The notes under the pieces: generated by a model
Told to the model about the DNA's origin: nothing
What the model saw: the letters and a program-made list of their open reading frames with translations, nothing else
Database searches by the model: none
Program-made: the position numbers and the translations under genes
From: Diogma glabrata
Lineage: Eukaryota > Arthropoda > Insecta > Diptera > Cylindrotomidae
DNA length: 64,000 bases
Assembly (NCBI GenBank): GCA_963693315.1
Contig: OY856187.1
Coordinates: 382,889,711-382,953,710, forward strand
Reading direction: 5' to 3'
Part shown: positions 1 to 10,679 of the stretch, one piece after another
How positions within the stretch are numbered: position 1 is the stretch's first letter
How the letters are laid out: each line of letters begins with the position of its first letter

Positions 1-13
1 TACTGACTTCTAA

Positions 14-44
<31 letters not shown>

Positions 45-482
45 AAATGTGTTGTGTAGTAGGAATTACAATATGTGTCACAATAACACATAAAAACCTT
101 TTAAGACCAAGGTCCCACAACAACATACGTTCAAAGGTGTTGATGGACGTAAATCTTTCTTTTTTTGGTTTTTTTACATTTTTAGTTAAAGAATGGATAA
201 CTAAAAAAAAAATCCTATCACTGACAAAATATGACATAGGCCAATATTTTATGATAGAATAGAGAAAATAAAAGTAAATTAAAAAGTAAATAGCAAATTA
301 TTACAAAAATTTGCTGAAACAAAACAAAAATGTAGTTGCCAATAATCCAGCCGGTTGCATATTCCTTGATCCTGTGACGCACTCTCTTTCTTAAAGATTA
401 AAGCCCACACATAATTATATGAAGGCTAACTTCTTCAAGAAATAGCGTCTCATCATCAATGATTATTTAACAGCTAAGATTT
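14..482 (-). repeat. Repeat family A, copy 1 (poly(A)-tailed retroposon-like)
   Basis: On the minus strand this unit ends in a long poly(A), seen as the T run at 14-40. It is nearly identical to 50,004-50,470 and more weakly related, inverted, to 2,814-3,267. Three copies that all end in an A run after the shared CACAACACATTTTATT indicate a retroposed unit, either a SINE or the 3' tail of a LINE. This copy loses similarity to copy 3 near 482, shortly before the stop codon of the CXC pseudogene at 528. No ORF in it is conserved between copies. Confidence 0.7.
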
Positions 483-527
483 TAGTGCATACATAATAGA
501 TTTTTATGCATACATAATTTTTTTTAT

Positions 528-1438
528 TCACTCATAGTTGAAATCCTCAGTTTCTCTATCATTAAAATTTGCTGACAACACATTGAGTGGAATTATTCCT
601 TTACTTAAGTAGTCGACATCTTCATTCCCCGTTTAAGCATGTTTGCCCACGGAAATGTTCACAAACTTTTGAGCATCTCAAACCCATTTTTTTGCATCCA
701 CACTTACCGCCACAATTTTTTGTACAATTACAATAGATTGTTTTTAGTAGATCATCGGGTGCTGGTATAATAAAGTTGTTCCTGGCTGAAGTATGTTATT
801 TTTTACTCGTAACCCCACTATTTTGCATCAATTTCTCTTCTTAGTTTGTATTTTATAATACACTCGAAAAATATACTGTTGAGCTGCTGAAGATGGAGGT
901 GCCAATAACGGAAATTTCACACCTGTGTTTTGTTTTGATAGCTTACCAAAGCTAAAATATCTGTATTTATTTATCGAATGTTCTGATTTTGGAGCACCGT
1001 ACATTGCTAGTAGCACTCTATTGCAGCATCGACAACTACTTCTCAAGCGCAACTTTCTTGGAGATATTTCTGCGGAATTTTTTAAATCAGGTCTTTTTTC
1101 AAACAACTTCATCACTTTAATTTTTGCTTTGCCAAAAAGTGTTGAAATTGTATCACTTCCAATCATGGCATGGAATACCGAAAAATTAAGCGGCTGTGAT
1201 ATACTTGCGATATAAATGGTTCTTCCTGACGTAGTTTAAAGGTTGCGATACTCAAATTGTTCGTATAATTTTTACGACAATTACGATGAACATTTACAGA
1301 AGCAACAGTATTTAAATATTCAATATTACCATCACCTATTTTAATACTAGCATTTTTTAATGTTTGCAAGCCACGTGTAGCTTCTACTAAATCACAATCC
1401 GACAACAATTCACTGCATATAAAACAATTATCACTCAT
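528..1438 (-). pseudogene. Decayed gene with CXC (Tesmin/TSO1-like) cysteine cluster
   Basis: Three parts lie in order on the minus strand. At 1,438-1,163 is an N-terminal piece with a Cys-rich start (CFICSELL) and the motif VHRNCRKNY. At 1,166-828 is a piece beginning HAMIGSDTISTLFGKAK and containing CRCCNR. At about 735-632 is a run of cysteines spaced like a CXC domain (CNCTKNCGGKCGCKK, then C..C...C), followed by an acidic tail ending at the TGA at 528. I recall this combination from a recurrent, uncharacterised, multi-copy protein family of insects and cnidarians; that is memory, not a search. The centre is deleted, with a frameshift near 1,165 and stops between 828 and 740. The function is unknown; CXC domains usually bind DNA. 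It may be transposon cargo, as it lies beside repeat A. Confidence 0.6.
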
Positions 1439-1949
1439 TATGCAAAATTATTCAATACCATGAAACTACTAAAATAACGTCTTTAACACTCAAGAAATAT
1501 TTCTCAACTCAGCTAAACACAGTCGGACAGTCTCGACAGCGGGTCTCGGAACAATAAAACACGAAACATCTGCCAGTGGAGGTCGTTTGTTTCCGAATCC
1601 TCTATAATATAAGTATATTCTCTACAAAACACCCGAGCATCAGATGAATGTTTTTAATACACTTGACAACATGAATATAAAGTAACTGAATTTACGTCGC
1701 GAATTCTAGTCGCTTTTTCAGCGTTGTACCCTAAAAACGGTTGATCTTACAAAAAAATGAGTACGGCATGTTTTGTAGATAATTGGACGATAAACAATTT
1801 TTCTTAACTTCAATTGACCTCCGAGCAATAGGTCGCGAGATATTCGCGGAAAACTGATTTTTCACATATTAATTAAAATGCCGTAATAAATGTGCATACA
1901 AAAATTCAGCTCAATAGGAATTTTTCCGCAGATTGGGGTTTAAAACTTC

Positions 1950-2770
1950 TAAAATGATTGGACTTTACGCTGATGATGTTGTCATCCTCGGCCGAAGTGA
2001 AGCTGTTATGAGTGAGACTTTCAAGTCGCTTGAGAGTGGTGCTAGGAAAATTTGTCTGCAAATTAACTACAATAAAACCAAACATATGAATGTTTCAAGA
2101 GAGGCTGAGAAGAAAGATTTGATGTGCACCGATGAACGAATTGAGGGAGTTGAATCTTTTAAATATTTGGGATCAATGCTTGACTCAAACAACAGCATAC
2201 TTACAGATATTAAAGCTCGAATCGCTGCAGGTAATCGAACTTTCTACTCCATTAAACCTCTCCTTGGATCACCGTATGTATCAACTAACACCAAGCTCAA
2301 GTTACACAAGACATTGATTAGACCGGTTGTGATGTATGGGTAACAAACGTGGACCCTTACACAAAATGACGAATCGCATTTATCTGCATTTGAGCGTAAG
2401 ATCGTACGCTATATTTATGGTCCACTTAAGACAGACGATGGAGAGTATAGAACCCGGTATAACTTTGAGATCAGAGACCTTCTTGAGGGTCCTGATATAA
2501 TAGGTTGTATCCGTTCTAATAGTATTACCTGGTTTGGGCATGTTCTACGAGCTGATTCACAGTCTGGAATGATTAGAAAAATGTACGTTAGTACCCCAAG
2601 GAGTGGGCGACCGCGAGGTAGACCACAACTACAATGGGAGACTGACGTAATAAACGACCTTAAAAAATTGGCTGCCATGGTAATTATGTCGCTGTTGCGA
2701 ATGACCGTGGTGAATATTCAAAGCTGATTAGCCTGACAACGCTCCTACGTGGAGCATGAACGCCTTTAAA
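1950..2770 (+). mobile_element. RTE-like LINE, 5'-truncated copy 1 (C-terminal RT)
   Basis: The sequence encodes the end of a non-LTR reverse transcriptase, starting at the catalytic motif YADDVVILGR (about 1,964). It continues through FKYLGSMLDSNNS, the thumb region (TLIRPVVMYG) and a C-terminal stretch ending GRPRGRPQLQWETDVINDL. The frame is open from 1,933 to a TAA at 2,341, where copy 2 has a serine codon, so this copy is dead. Further frame breaks follow, but similarity to copy 2 continues to the end GGAGCATGAACGCC and an A-rich tail at about 2,770. The C-terminal layout resembles RTE-clade endonuclease-reverse transcriptases; the clade is an inference. The 5' part is missing, as is usual for abortive reverse transcription. 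Confidence 0.85.
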
Positions 2771-2813
2771 AAAAAATAAAAAAAAAGTTTATATTGATTT
2801 GATTTTTTTTTAA

Positions 2814-3267
2814 TTTTTGATCTAAGGATGTCACAATCCGGCGTACTTCAGTTCCTGCTATTGACATATGAGTTAACGTGAGATATCACATACCACTGAC
2901 AATAACAGTAAGATATCACTAACCATGATGTCTCAAGGGTACTGATGGATGTACTATATTTAGTTTTCTGAAGCACCTTCAATCTTAGTAATGGAATATG
3001 CCTTGATGACGGTACGTTATTGGTGGTTCGCCAAAAAACGAGACTTATTGTAACTCGGTATGCGGGTTTATTCATTGAGAAAGGTGGTGCAAAGATTAAG
3101 GTCTGGATATCAATGCTCTAAAACAACAATAAAAGAACGAACAAATTGCGTTCATCAAGACCTCAGAACGCATGTTGTTGTGAGATCTAAATCTTAAAAG
3201 GTTTAATTTGTTGTTATGACACATATTATAATTCCTACTTCACAACACATTTTATTTTTAAAAAAAA
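2814..3267 (+). repeat. Repeat family A, copy 2 (inverted, diverged)
   Basis: Read on the plus strand this matches the minus-strand reading of copy 3 (50,655-50,004). Both start near TTTTTGATCTA, share the block TGAGTTAACGTGAGATATCAC, and end with CACAACACATTTTATT plus an A run (3,260-3,267). The middle is strongly diverged. It lies directly behind the A-rich tail of RTE copy 1. Confidence 0.6.
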
Positions 3268-3755
3268 TATTGGCTAATGCAAATATGGCTGAAAAACAAA
3301 ACTGAGTCATACCGACGTAAATTACGCTTATACTGGCCAGAACTCCACCCATATCAATTTTTGCAAGCTTTACTCAATTAAGCGCAATTTTAGCAAGTTT
3401 TGACAGCAATTTTGGTCGGTAGGATTAACAGTTGGAAACTAGTTTTTATATTGTTCAATCTGAACAACTGAACAAACTCTGACCAAAAATTATTGATCAA
3501 ACCTTTTCTTAATTTAACTAAAAAAACAATACATGCAAAGCAAAAACTGTACTCATACGAGCTTATAAGGTACATTCTGGTGAGTTTTATACTCGATACT
3601 TGTAGCAAATCGTAATTCTAGATTTCACTGATTGCTGTTATACGGTATCGCTAGATTATTCCATTATTGGTTTTTGAATTATAATTCACTAGAATGAAAT
3701 ATATTGCAGTTTTTGACTATCATATAAAAAAAGTATCTGTTAATTTTTTAAGTAT
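3268..3755. other. AT-rich spacer, nothing recognised
   Basis: There are only short, unsupported reading frames and no repeat shared with the rest of the window that I could see. Confidence 0.5.
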
Positions 3756-6300
3756 TGTAATGAAGCGCTTTCTTCGTTGTTAGACAACGAAAAGGCATAG
3801 CAGGTCGCGTAACTGGTTGAGGTTATTTATATGCTCCTGACTAGCGACAGCATTGGGATCGAGTTGTAATTTCTGCTACTCCAGCACAAATACGGAAATG
3901 TACGCGAAATACATGATAAACACAGGAATGGAAAAAAAGACAATTGAAAAAGTGAGACTCTGGCGACCCCTAGTCAAAAGAACCGCGATCACCATGTCCA
4001 ACCCCACATTCAAACACACATTCACACGCCCTCGCACCTCCTACTCTCACAAACCCACACGCACACCTACACCCACTCGTACACATGCACACATACACCA
4101 ATACCTACATCCATGCCCATATACCAAAAAAAAAAAACAATTAAGTCCAAATAAAAAAATTGGTAGCTATATGTATTTTGTTATTATTTTTAGAGGAGAG
4201 GACCGATGAAGAAAATATTAATTTTGAGATATCAATATTGTATGAACAAAAAAAAATGTAAAACCCCAAAATGACGTGATTTTATTGCCAGTGATTCAGT
4301 TCTTACGTATGTTTTTACAAGGCACAGTTTGGAGAACTATAGAAGAAAACGGGTCAAATGTTACAAGTTCAACCATTTGGTCTAAACAGTTTTATAAGAT
4401 AACTGGACAAAAACAAATAAAAAAAATTATAATAAAAGTTGTTGCGAATTGTTGGCATTTATTAACATCTGAATATTCTGATTAAGTCCATAAAATATAT
4501 CGGAGAGAGTATATACCATGTTTGACCTAATACGACCAACAACATATTTTGATACGTGTTATGAGCATCATCCCTCAAGAATAAATTTAGGTTTGATCTA
4601 GGATCATATCCATGTTCGCAAAGATCTTTAACTACCGATGACAAATAAATAACCAAATTCAATCAAAAGAGTTCTATCATCTTTCCCGGAAAACTGTTCG
4701 ATCGCTTCGTTAATCAATAAACTATTTAAAATACAATTCAATGAAGAATTAAAACGAAGCCAAGATAAAATATTGGTGAATAAACTTAAGGCATCGTTTG
4801 TTGTGTTGGATAGTTTGAGTAAAGGTGTCCATATTGTTCAACAATCAGGTAAAACAGATGAATTATAAAACAAATAAACAGATCTTAAACATTCGATGGT
4901 ATTTGATTTGAGGTCCTGGTCCTAATGATTACCTATCCAATTAATTTTATTTGATAAATTAATCAAATTCTTCTCGCTTTTGTATAATCATTATAAAGCA
5001 GATGTTAGATATGACAGCCAACATTCTTGTACAGTTGGCGATAAACATTGACGTTTCAAGACAGTTCGTTTCTTTGACCATCATCCACATTCAGGCCCAC
5101 ACTCAAACACACTTGAAACAAGCCACTATTTATAATTTTTCTATTTTTCGGTTAATACACTTAATAGGTTTTTGCAGTGAATTATTTTATTATCAGAATT
5201 AAAATGGATTTATAAAAAGTATAAATATATATATTTTGTTAATATTTATTTTAAAGGAGATAACCTATGAAGAAAATATGATTTCGCTATCCCAAATATT
5301 GAATAGATACAGAATAAAACAAAAAAAATATAATAAAATTTGTTCATTTTTATGTTGCGAATTTTTTTTGCCAATTATGGTTACCTTTTTATATTCCAAT
5401 TAATTCGACAAAATATATCGGAACGAATACATGCAATACCAATAATATATTTTGATACGAGCTACAAGAGATCGGAACGAATACATGCATACATACACAA
5501 ATATATCGGAACGAATACATGCAATACCAATAATATATTTTGAAACGAGCTACAAGGTCGTCCAGCTGGTATACGGTCCAAAGTCGAGCTTGGCCTAACC
5601 CCTACCGAAAATTTAACTTACAATAAAAAAAAAAAAGAATTATATCGAAGCCAAGATAAAACATTCATGGATAAACTTACAGCATCGTTGGTTGAGCGGG
5701 TTAGGTTGAGTAACGTTGGCCAGCTTGTTCGACAATCAGATAGAACGGGTGAATTACCAACATCTACCGAGAACCAGAATTTAATAAAAGTTCGGTTCCA
5801 TTTGTTTTGAAGTTCTTGTCAACATGATGACATCTCCATTTAATTTTAGTTGATAAATTAATCATAGTCCGCTCATCTTGTTGGTATAAGCATTATAATG
5901 CAAATGTTTGATATGAAAGCCAACCTTCTTATGAATTTGACGATGAACCATTAAGTGACACAACTTCAAGTTCTTTCGTTTGACCTTCAACCATATTGTT
6001 ATATAAATGCAATATAAAATTGAAATAACACTAGGGATGATTATCACAAGAATCTCTGGTAGTTAACACTACTTTACACTTTCCCTTACTTTGGCGGTTA
6101 AATTTTTACTGATTTTTTTGTTTTTAAAAATTTATATCATAAATTTTTTGTAATTTTAGTAATTATGCAGGATTTCTGATATATATATGGTTTCAATTAA
6201 ATTCTAACACTCATACGCACATGCAACAAATATACTCGCACATTCACACCCACACCTAAAAGTAATAAAAACTATGAAACTCACCGCATGGTTTTGTCCA
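3756..6300 (+). repeat. Repeat family B, copy 1 (LTR-like start TGTAATGAAG)
   Basis: The first ~350 bp align with 39,747-40,090. Both begin TGTAATGAAG, contain the imperfect palindrome CTTCGTTG...CAACGAA, share GAGACTCTGGC(G/A)ACCC, and run into a long CA-rich stretch (CACACA, CTCGCAC) before diverging. A start of TG and two copies flanked by unrelated sequence suggest an LTR or a non-autonomous LTR element. TGGCGACCCC resembles a tRNA primer-binding site, but I could not pair it with a second LTR. There is no intact coding region. The 3' limit is uncertain; a second CA-rich block at 6,205-6,260 resembles one at 40,975-41,040 in copy 2. Confidence 0.55.
4155..6010 (+). repeat. Imperfect ~1 kb direct duplication inside repeat B copy 1
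   Basis: The segment 4,155-5,110 is repeated, diverged, at 5,210-6,010. Paired landmarks are GAGGAGAGGACCGATGAAGAAAAT with AAGGAGATAACCTATGAAGAAAAT; GAAGCCAAGATAAAA with the same string at 5,647; and TTGATAAATTAATCA in both. Around 4,745-4,865 and 5,635-5,755 both copies read as related peptides (RSQDK, then KL.AS, then LS), so the unit may descend from coding DNA. The second unit also contains a smaller duplication (ATATCGGAACGAATACATGC at about 5,414 and 5,501). Confidence 0.65.
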
Positions 6301-6842
6301 GATCCCGCCACTTACTCCTTTGATATCAGCCGTTCATTCCTTCCACTGTAGGTTCCGGATTATAATTGTAAATCACCCCGACAAGTGGTAATGCTTCTCC
6401 CACAAGTAACTCCTCTTTGCTCTCCCAAACTTCGTTACACCAGTAACGGGAATAAGCCGATCTGCTTTATCAGTTGAAATATTTAGCAAACACAGATGAA
6501 ATTTCCAACATCAAACACAAAACATAACCTTTTTCTTTTATTTCTTTAAAATTTATTTGACGAACTTCGGTATAAATTTTATATGCTATAATATTAGCGA
6601 GTCGTTATGGCCTAATCTTCTAGTTATCTTAAATTGAATTTATGTAATTTAGTTTATTTTTCTGTTACTGTACTATGCTAAGTTACGGTAAAATTTCTAG
6701 GTACAGTTTCCTTAATGACTAACACACCGAACAATTAAATTTTCCATTTCATTTACGTTTAACTTTATGATATATTCTTAGGCGTAAATCCTCCACTGAA
6801 TAATATAACAGACCCAGTCTGAGCTACTGCGGCTAGATAGCC

Positions 6843-7404
6843 TTAGTTTATTTTATCAGTTGTAGCCATGTTATTGTTGACTATTTCCAGCTGTTGATTG
6901 AGGTTGCTACTGATTTCTTCCTTTGTAGCAGCCATTTGTTGATTGATGTTACAACTAATTTCTTCCTTAGTAGTAGCCATTTGTTGATTGATGTTACAAC
7001 TAATTTCTTCCTTTGTAGTAGCCAGTTGTTGATTCATATTGGCATTTACGGCATCCAGTTGCTGATTCATTTCCTGTTTATTGGCAACCATATTAGCATT
7101 CATCTGATGCATGTTCAAATTCATTTGTTGCATCATAGCCATTAACTGCGTAAAATCGATGGTAATGTCCAGATGGTAATATTGTTGTTGTTTCTGCAAC
7201 AAAACTTTTCTTCTCATCAGCTGCCACTAGATCATTATTTGTACTAATCACTCCAAACTGGTAACTTTCCACGTCCATTCCATTGGCTTCCATACCTTGT
7301 CGAAGCCGCAGCATTAATTCAGTTTTGTTTCCACTTGTTGACAATCCACGTTGTTCTAGTTCTTTCTTAAACTCAAGAACCTTCAAATCACTTAATAAAA
7401 CCAT
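6843..7404 (-). pseudogene. Gypsy-type gag N-terminus with SAP domain and coiled-coil repeats
   Basis: The protein starts at the ATG at 7,404, 19 bases inside a primer-binding-site-like sequence and 35 bases inside the LTR edge at 7,439. Residues about 4-38 (LSDLKVLEFKKELEQRG, then GNKTELMLRLRQG) fit a SAP helix-turn-helix domain, which is known in the gag of some insect Gypsy elements. After a frameshift near 7,200 the frame continues as a Met/Gln/Asn-rich coiled coil with 14-residue repeats (NQQMATTKEEISCN and variants, 42 bp each, about 6,870-7,040), and stops at 6,843. The rest of gag, including a capsid core and zinc knuckle, is absent, so the unit is truncated. In a normal element this region would bind nucleic acid and assemble particles. 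Confidence 0.7.
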
Positions 7405-7422
7405 TATTAACAGCTAACTAAT

Positions 7423-7437
7423 CCGCCGATGTCACCA
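7423..7437 (-). other. Putative primer-binding site of the Gypsy element
   Basis: The minus strand reads TGGTGACATCGGCGG one base after the LTR edge at 7,439. A TGG-initial tract right after an LTR and before gag is the expected place and form for a tRNA primer site. The tRNA is not identified. Confidence 0.55.
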
Positions 7438-7438
7438 A

Positions 7439-8540
7439 TGTTACGTTTTTCCAACCTTCCTTCGAATTGGCCTAACTCACAATTCGATAAACGCAATTCC
7501 CAAATCTCTTCAGAGTTTGATCACTGATTAGTAAGCACAAACACCAGGTTTTATTAAGAATTTAACTTCTTAATTGTTCCACAACAACGGGAAACAATAC
7601 AGCAAACAATATTCCTAACTAGAATGTTCTTTCAACAGCTTCAGACACTGCAACGGTTTATTGTTGAAATTTCCAGTAATAGAACGTTTAAAATAATACA
7701 CAAAATATTTCTACTCAATAAAACTTAAAACTTTATTCACTAATTTATAGATCACTTTTATAATTTAAAATAAAACTAATTAAAAACTACAAGAGGTAAT
7801 TTCCTTATATACATTCTGCTTAATCTCTAGAAATTTCGCGGTCACTTTTTAGAAACCTTGAGAAAATATTAGAATATTCGATTATTGTACGTTACGTTGA
7901 TTTGATTCATAAAATCATTTGTTTTGTGTAGACCTTAATTCTAAGAACATGTACAACAACAACAACACTATTCATTTCATTCACTTTCTGTTGTGTTTTG
8001 TTGATTTTATTTTCCTGGAAGTGACCGTAATCGTCTAGATCTTTCTGTAATCGTCTAGATTTTTCTGTACTCGTAACAATATTATGACCAAGCTTTACCT
8101 TTCAAAAATTCTGATCATTCATGTAGATAGAAACGTGTATTGAGTGATGCGACAAAGCAATTAACTGATTAAATGTTAAACATTGGTTGATTAGCTTGTA
8201 GCACACATAAGTATTTTATATTTGTTCAAATGGATTATTTTAATTTTAAGGCCGGAACCGAAATAAACCAGCAAATCATTATTTTAGTCTTTGTTTATTA
8301 CGGGATAAAGAAAAATTAATAAAGACTATTCAAATTAGTTTTTCTGTTTCATTTTAAACTTTATTGAAGTTTTCACTGTCAAATACAAAACAAAAGTAAT
8401 AATTTCTTTTTAGTACTTCACTTTGTTTTCGTCATGTATAAATCCATTGAACTTAAAAACTAAGTATTACCAGTGTCTAGCACTAGATGTTTATTAAATT
8501 CATTTCTTATTGTTTTTTTTTTAAATTTTACGTTACTACA
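7439..8540 (-). mobile_element. Gypsy LTR (1,102 bp), single copy between pol and gag
   Basis: On the minus strand it begins TGTAGTAACGT (8,540) after a G-rich tract following the integrase stop, and ends ACGTAACA (7,439) just before the primer-site-like sequence. The ends are short imperfect inverted repeats (TGTAGTAACGT against TGTTACGT). The position is unusual: integrase lies upstream and the gag start lies downstream, so the same LTR serves as the 3' LTR of one unit and the 5' LTR of the next. No second copy of this LTR is seen in the window. Confidence 0.6.
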
Positions 8541-8572
8541 GCTCGACCCACCTGACATACGACGCCCCGTCG

Positions 8573-9334
8573 TCACTCACCATCACCATCGGAGGAATTT
8601 AGAGCAAAACTACTATCATTTTCGCATTCATCCACACTCTTACCACACAACCATCTTTTTAAATTGGTTTTGTCAAAAATACACTCAAATTGGGTTCTTG
8701 TAATCTGAAATCCATGCACGTCACCGATTAGGTATCTAATATTAGACAGGAGTTTACGAATAACATAAGGTTCCTTAAATTTTGGTATAAGTCTATGATT
8801 CAAACCAGGGGTCGCAACATTCCGAATCATAACATATTCTCCTAGTTGAAAATCTAACTTTCCGCGACATTTTTTATCGTTCATACTTTTATTATATTCT
8901 TGTACTTGCTTAGTTTTCCAAATTGCTCGTTCTCTTATTTGATTAACACAAACACGTCCTACCTCAGATTGCGAAACCATTTTTGCAAACTCACTATTTC
9001 CTTTATTCAGATATATTCCAAATAACATACGGCTAGGAGTGGTGTCAATACTCCGACAAAAGGTACTATTAAAAGCATATTCTACATTCTCTAATGTTAG
9101 ATCCCATTCAATGCCTTCTACATGACCCACGACTTTACTTAAAATTGGGGTCATGAATCTATTCTGGCGCTCGACTTGACCATTAGCTGTAGGACAAGCT
9201 GAAGCTATAAGAATGTGTTTTATCCCCATTTCATTAATGAAATTCAAAAATTCAGTAGAGGTGAACGTTAACCCTCTATCCGAAATAATTCTCGCAGGAA
9301 CATCACCATAACGGAAATAGTCGCGCAAATACAC
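8573..9334 (-). pseudogene. Gypsy integrase, core and C-terminus
   Basis: The 253-residue frame carries the second catalytic Asp in ARIISDRGLTFTS (residues about 15-27) and the catalytic Glu in PTANGQVERQNR (about 48-59). The C-terminal region includes a GEYVMIRN / IPKFKEPYVI strand pattern as in Gypsy/Ty3 integrases. The N-terminal HHCC zinc domain and the first catalytic Asp are missing because the DNA jumps from the end of the RT (about 9,345) straight into the integrase core, so the protein cannot be active. Integrases insert the cDNA copy into the genome. Confidence 0.85.
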
Positions 9335-9344
9335 TCAATGTGTT

Positions 9345-10287
9345 CTTGATTGGCAAAATGCCATCAGGAGTTATTAGGTATCCCAAATAAACAATCTTCG
9401 TTTGTAAAAATTTACACTTAACAATACAGTTTTTTTTAACACTATGAAAACTTGTTTTAAATTTGCAAGATGCTCTTCAATGGTATGTGTAGCTACCAAC
9501 AAATCATCTATATAAATAAGTAATTCGTCTTCCTTCAACAAATCCTGAAACACCTCCATTACATACCGCTGAAACACCGATGGCGCATTACAAAGCCCAA
9601 AGGATAATCGCTCGAACTCAAACTGTGCTGTTGGTGTGACAAACGCAGTATATTTTATGGATTCATCACTTACCTTTATATGATGATAATCATTTTTAGA
9701 TCTAAAATCGAAAAATAACGTTTTCCCCTTAATCGATTTAAATGATCCTCAATAAGTGGAAGTGGAAATCGGTCACGAATTATTATTTTATTAAGCTTAC
9801 GATAATCAATACATAATCTTGACTCTCCGTTCTTTTTCTGAATCAAAACCATTCTACTAACGTAAGGCGAATTACTATTACGAATAATTCCGGTTTCAAG
9901 CCATTTGTTTACAATTTTATTCGGTTTTGCTTTTTCGGCAAATGATAATCGTCTTGGTGTAAAATAAAACGGTTTATCTTCCTTCAGTTTTATAGACATT
10001 TCATGAGGTGTACATGGCTGCAGAGGATTCGGAACATTCAAATATTCCCCTTCAAATATTTCCCAAAACTGATTTAAAATATTTAATTCAACATCACCTA
10101 TTTCAACATTCACTCGTTTATCATAACTTTCACACACATCAATATTTAAAATTTCATTCTCACTTACATGATCACTTACAGTATTGCATTTCCCCGACTC
10201 TTCGATAGTAACAGATTCACCACAAAATATTATTTTAAAATTAGGGTTTGCAATGAAATTTCTACCAAGTAGACAATCGGCTTGCAT
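9345..10287 (-). pseudogene. Gypsy reverse transcriptase, frameshifted
   Basis: Residues in the 10,287-9,676 frame include the RT entry motif (GIIRNSNSPYVSRMVLIQKK), CIDYRKLNK, DRFPLPLIEDHL and YFSILDLK. After a frameshift the 9,577-9,374 frame has FQRYVMEVFQDLL and the catalytic YIDDLLV. A third frame near 9,400-9,345 reads VYLGYLITPDGI, the usual end of the Gypsy RT palm. At least two frameshifts break the gene. Tether and RNase H are absent through an internal deletion that joins RT to integrase. The order protease, RT, integrase is Gypsy-like, not Copia-like. Confidence 0.85.
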
Positions 10288-10664
10288 CGCATTATCGGGT
10301 CACCAAAAACTGCAAACGAGAAATTAAAATTGTTTAACAAAATTTCACAATCAACTGATTTGTCAATATTTAAAACCGAGTTTGCAATGCCTGATAAAGA
10401 TGCTTTGACATCTTTTAAGTTTACGTTTATTGGTACAACTTTATTTTTAATTAAACTGACAGGACTTGCTGTATCCACGATTGCTTCTAAATTATTATAC
10501 ACAAAAGGTTTACAAAAATTTAAATCTAACTTATAACTAGGAATTAAATTTGATACTACCAAACAATTAATATCTGTTTTACCCTTTTCTACCACATCCG
10601 TAGCAAGTTCTTTTGGTAATTTTGGTTGAGTACACTCTGGACTGAGACAGCCCAATTTTACCAC
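10230..10664 (-). pseudogene. Gypsy zinc-knuckle end and aspartic protease
   Basis: The frame carries the retropepsin active site as AIVDTASPVSLI (about residues 62-73), a DTA form of the usual DTG/DSG. Just upstream, CGKIG followed by SPECTQPKLPK in a neighbouring frame looks like the last zinc knuckle of gag. The frame overlaps the RT piece; the switch lies near 10,286 (GDPIM against MQADCLLGRNF). Capsid coding upstream of about 10,680 is not recognisable, so this unit is 5'-truncated. The protease would normally cut the Gag-Pol polyprotein. Confidence 0.75.
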
Positions 10665-10679
10665 AGTTTAATCATTTCG

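Noticed and set aside
3853..4209. 118-residue Thr/Pro/His-rich frame
   Set aside because: It reads through the CA-rich stretch of repeat B; the frame is not kept in copy 2.
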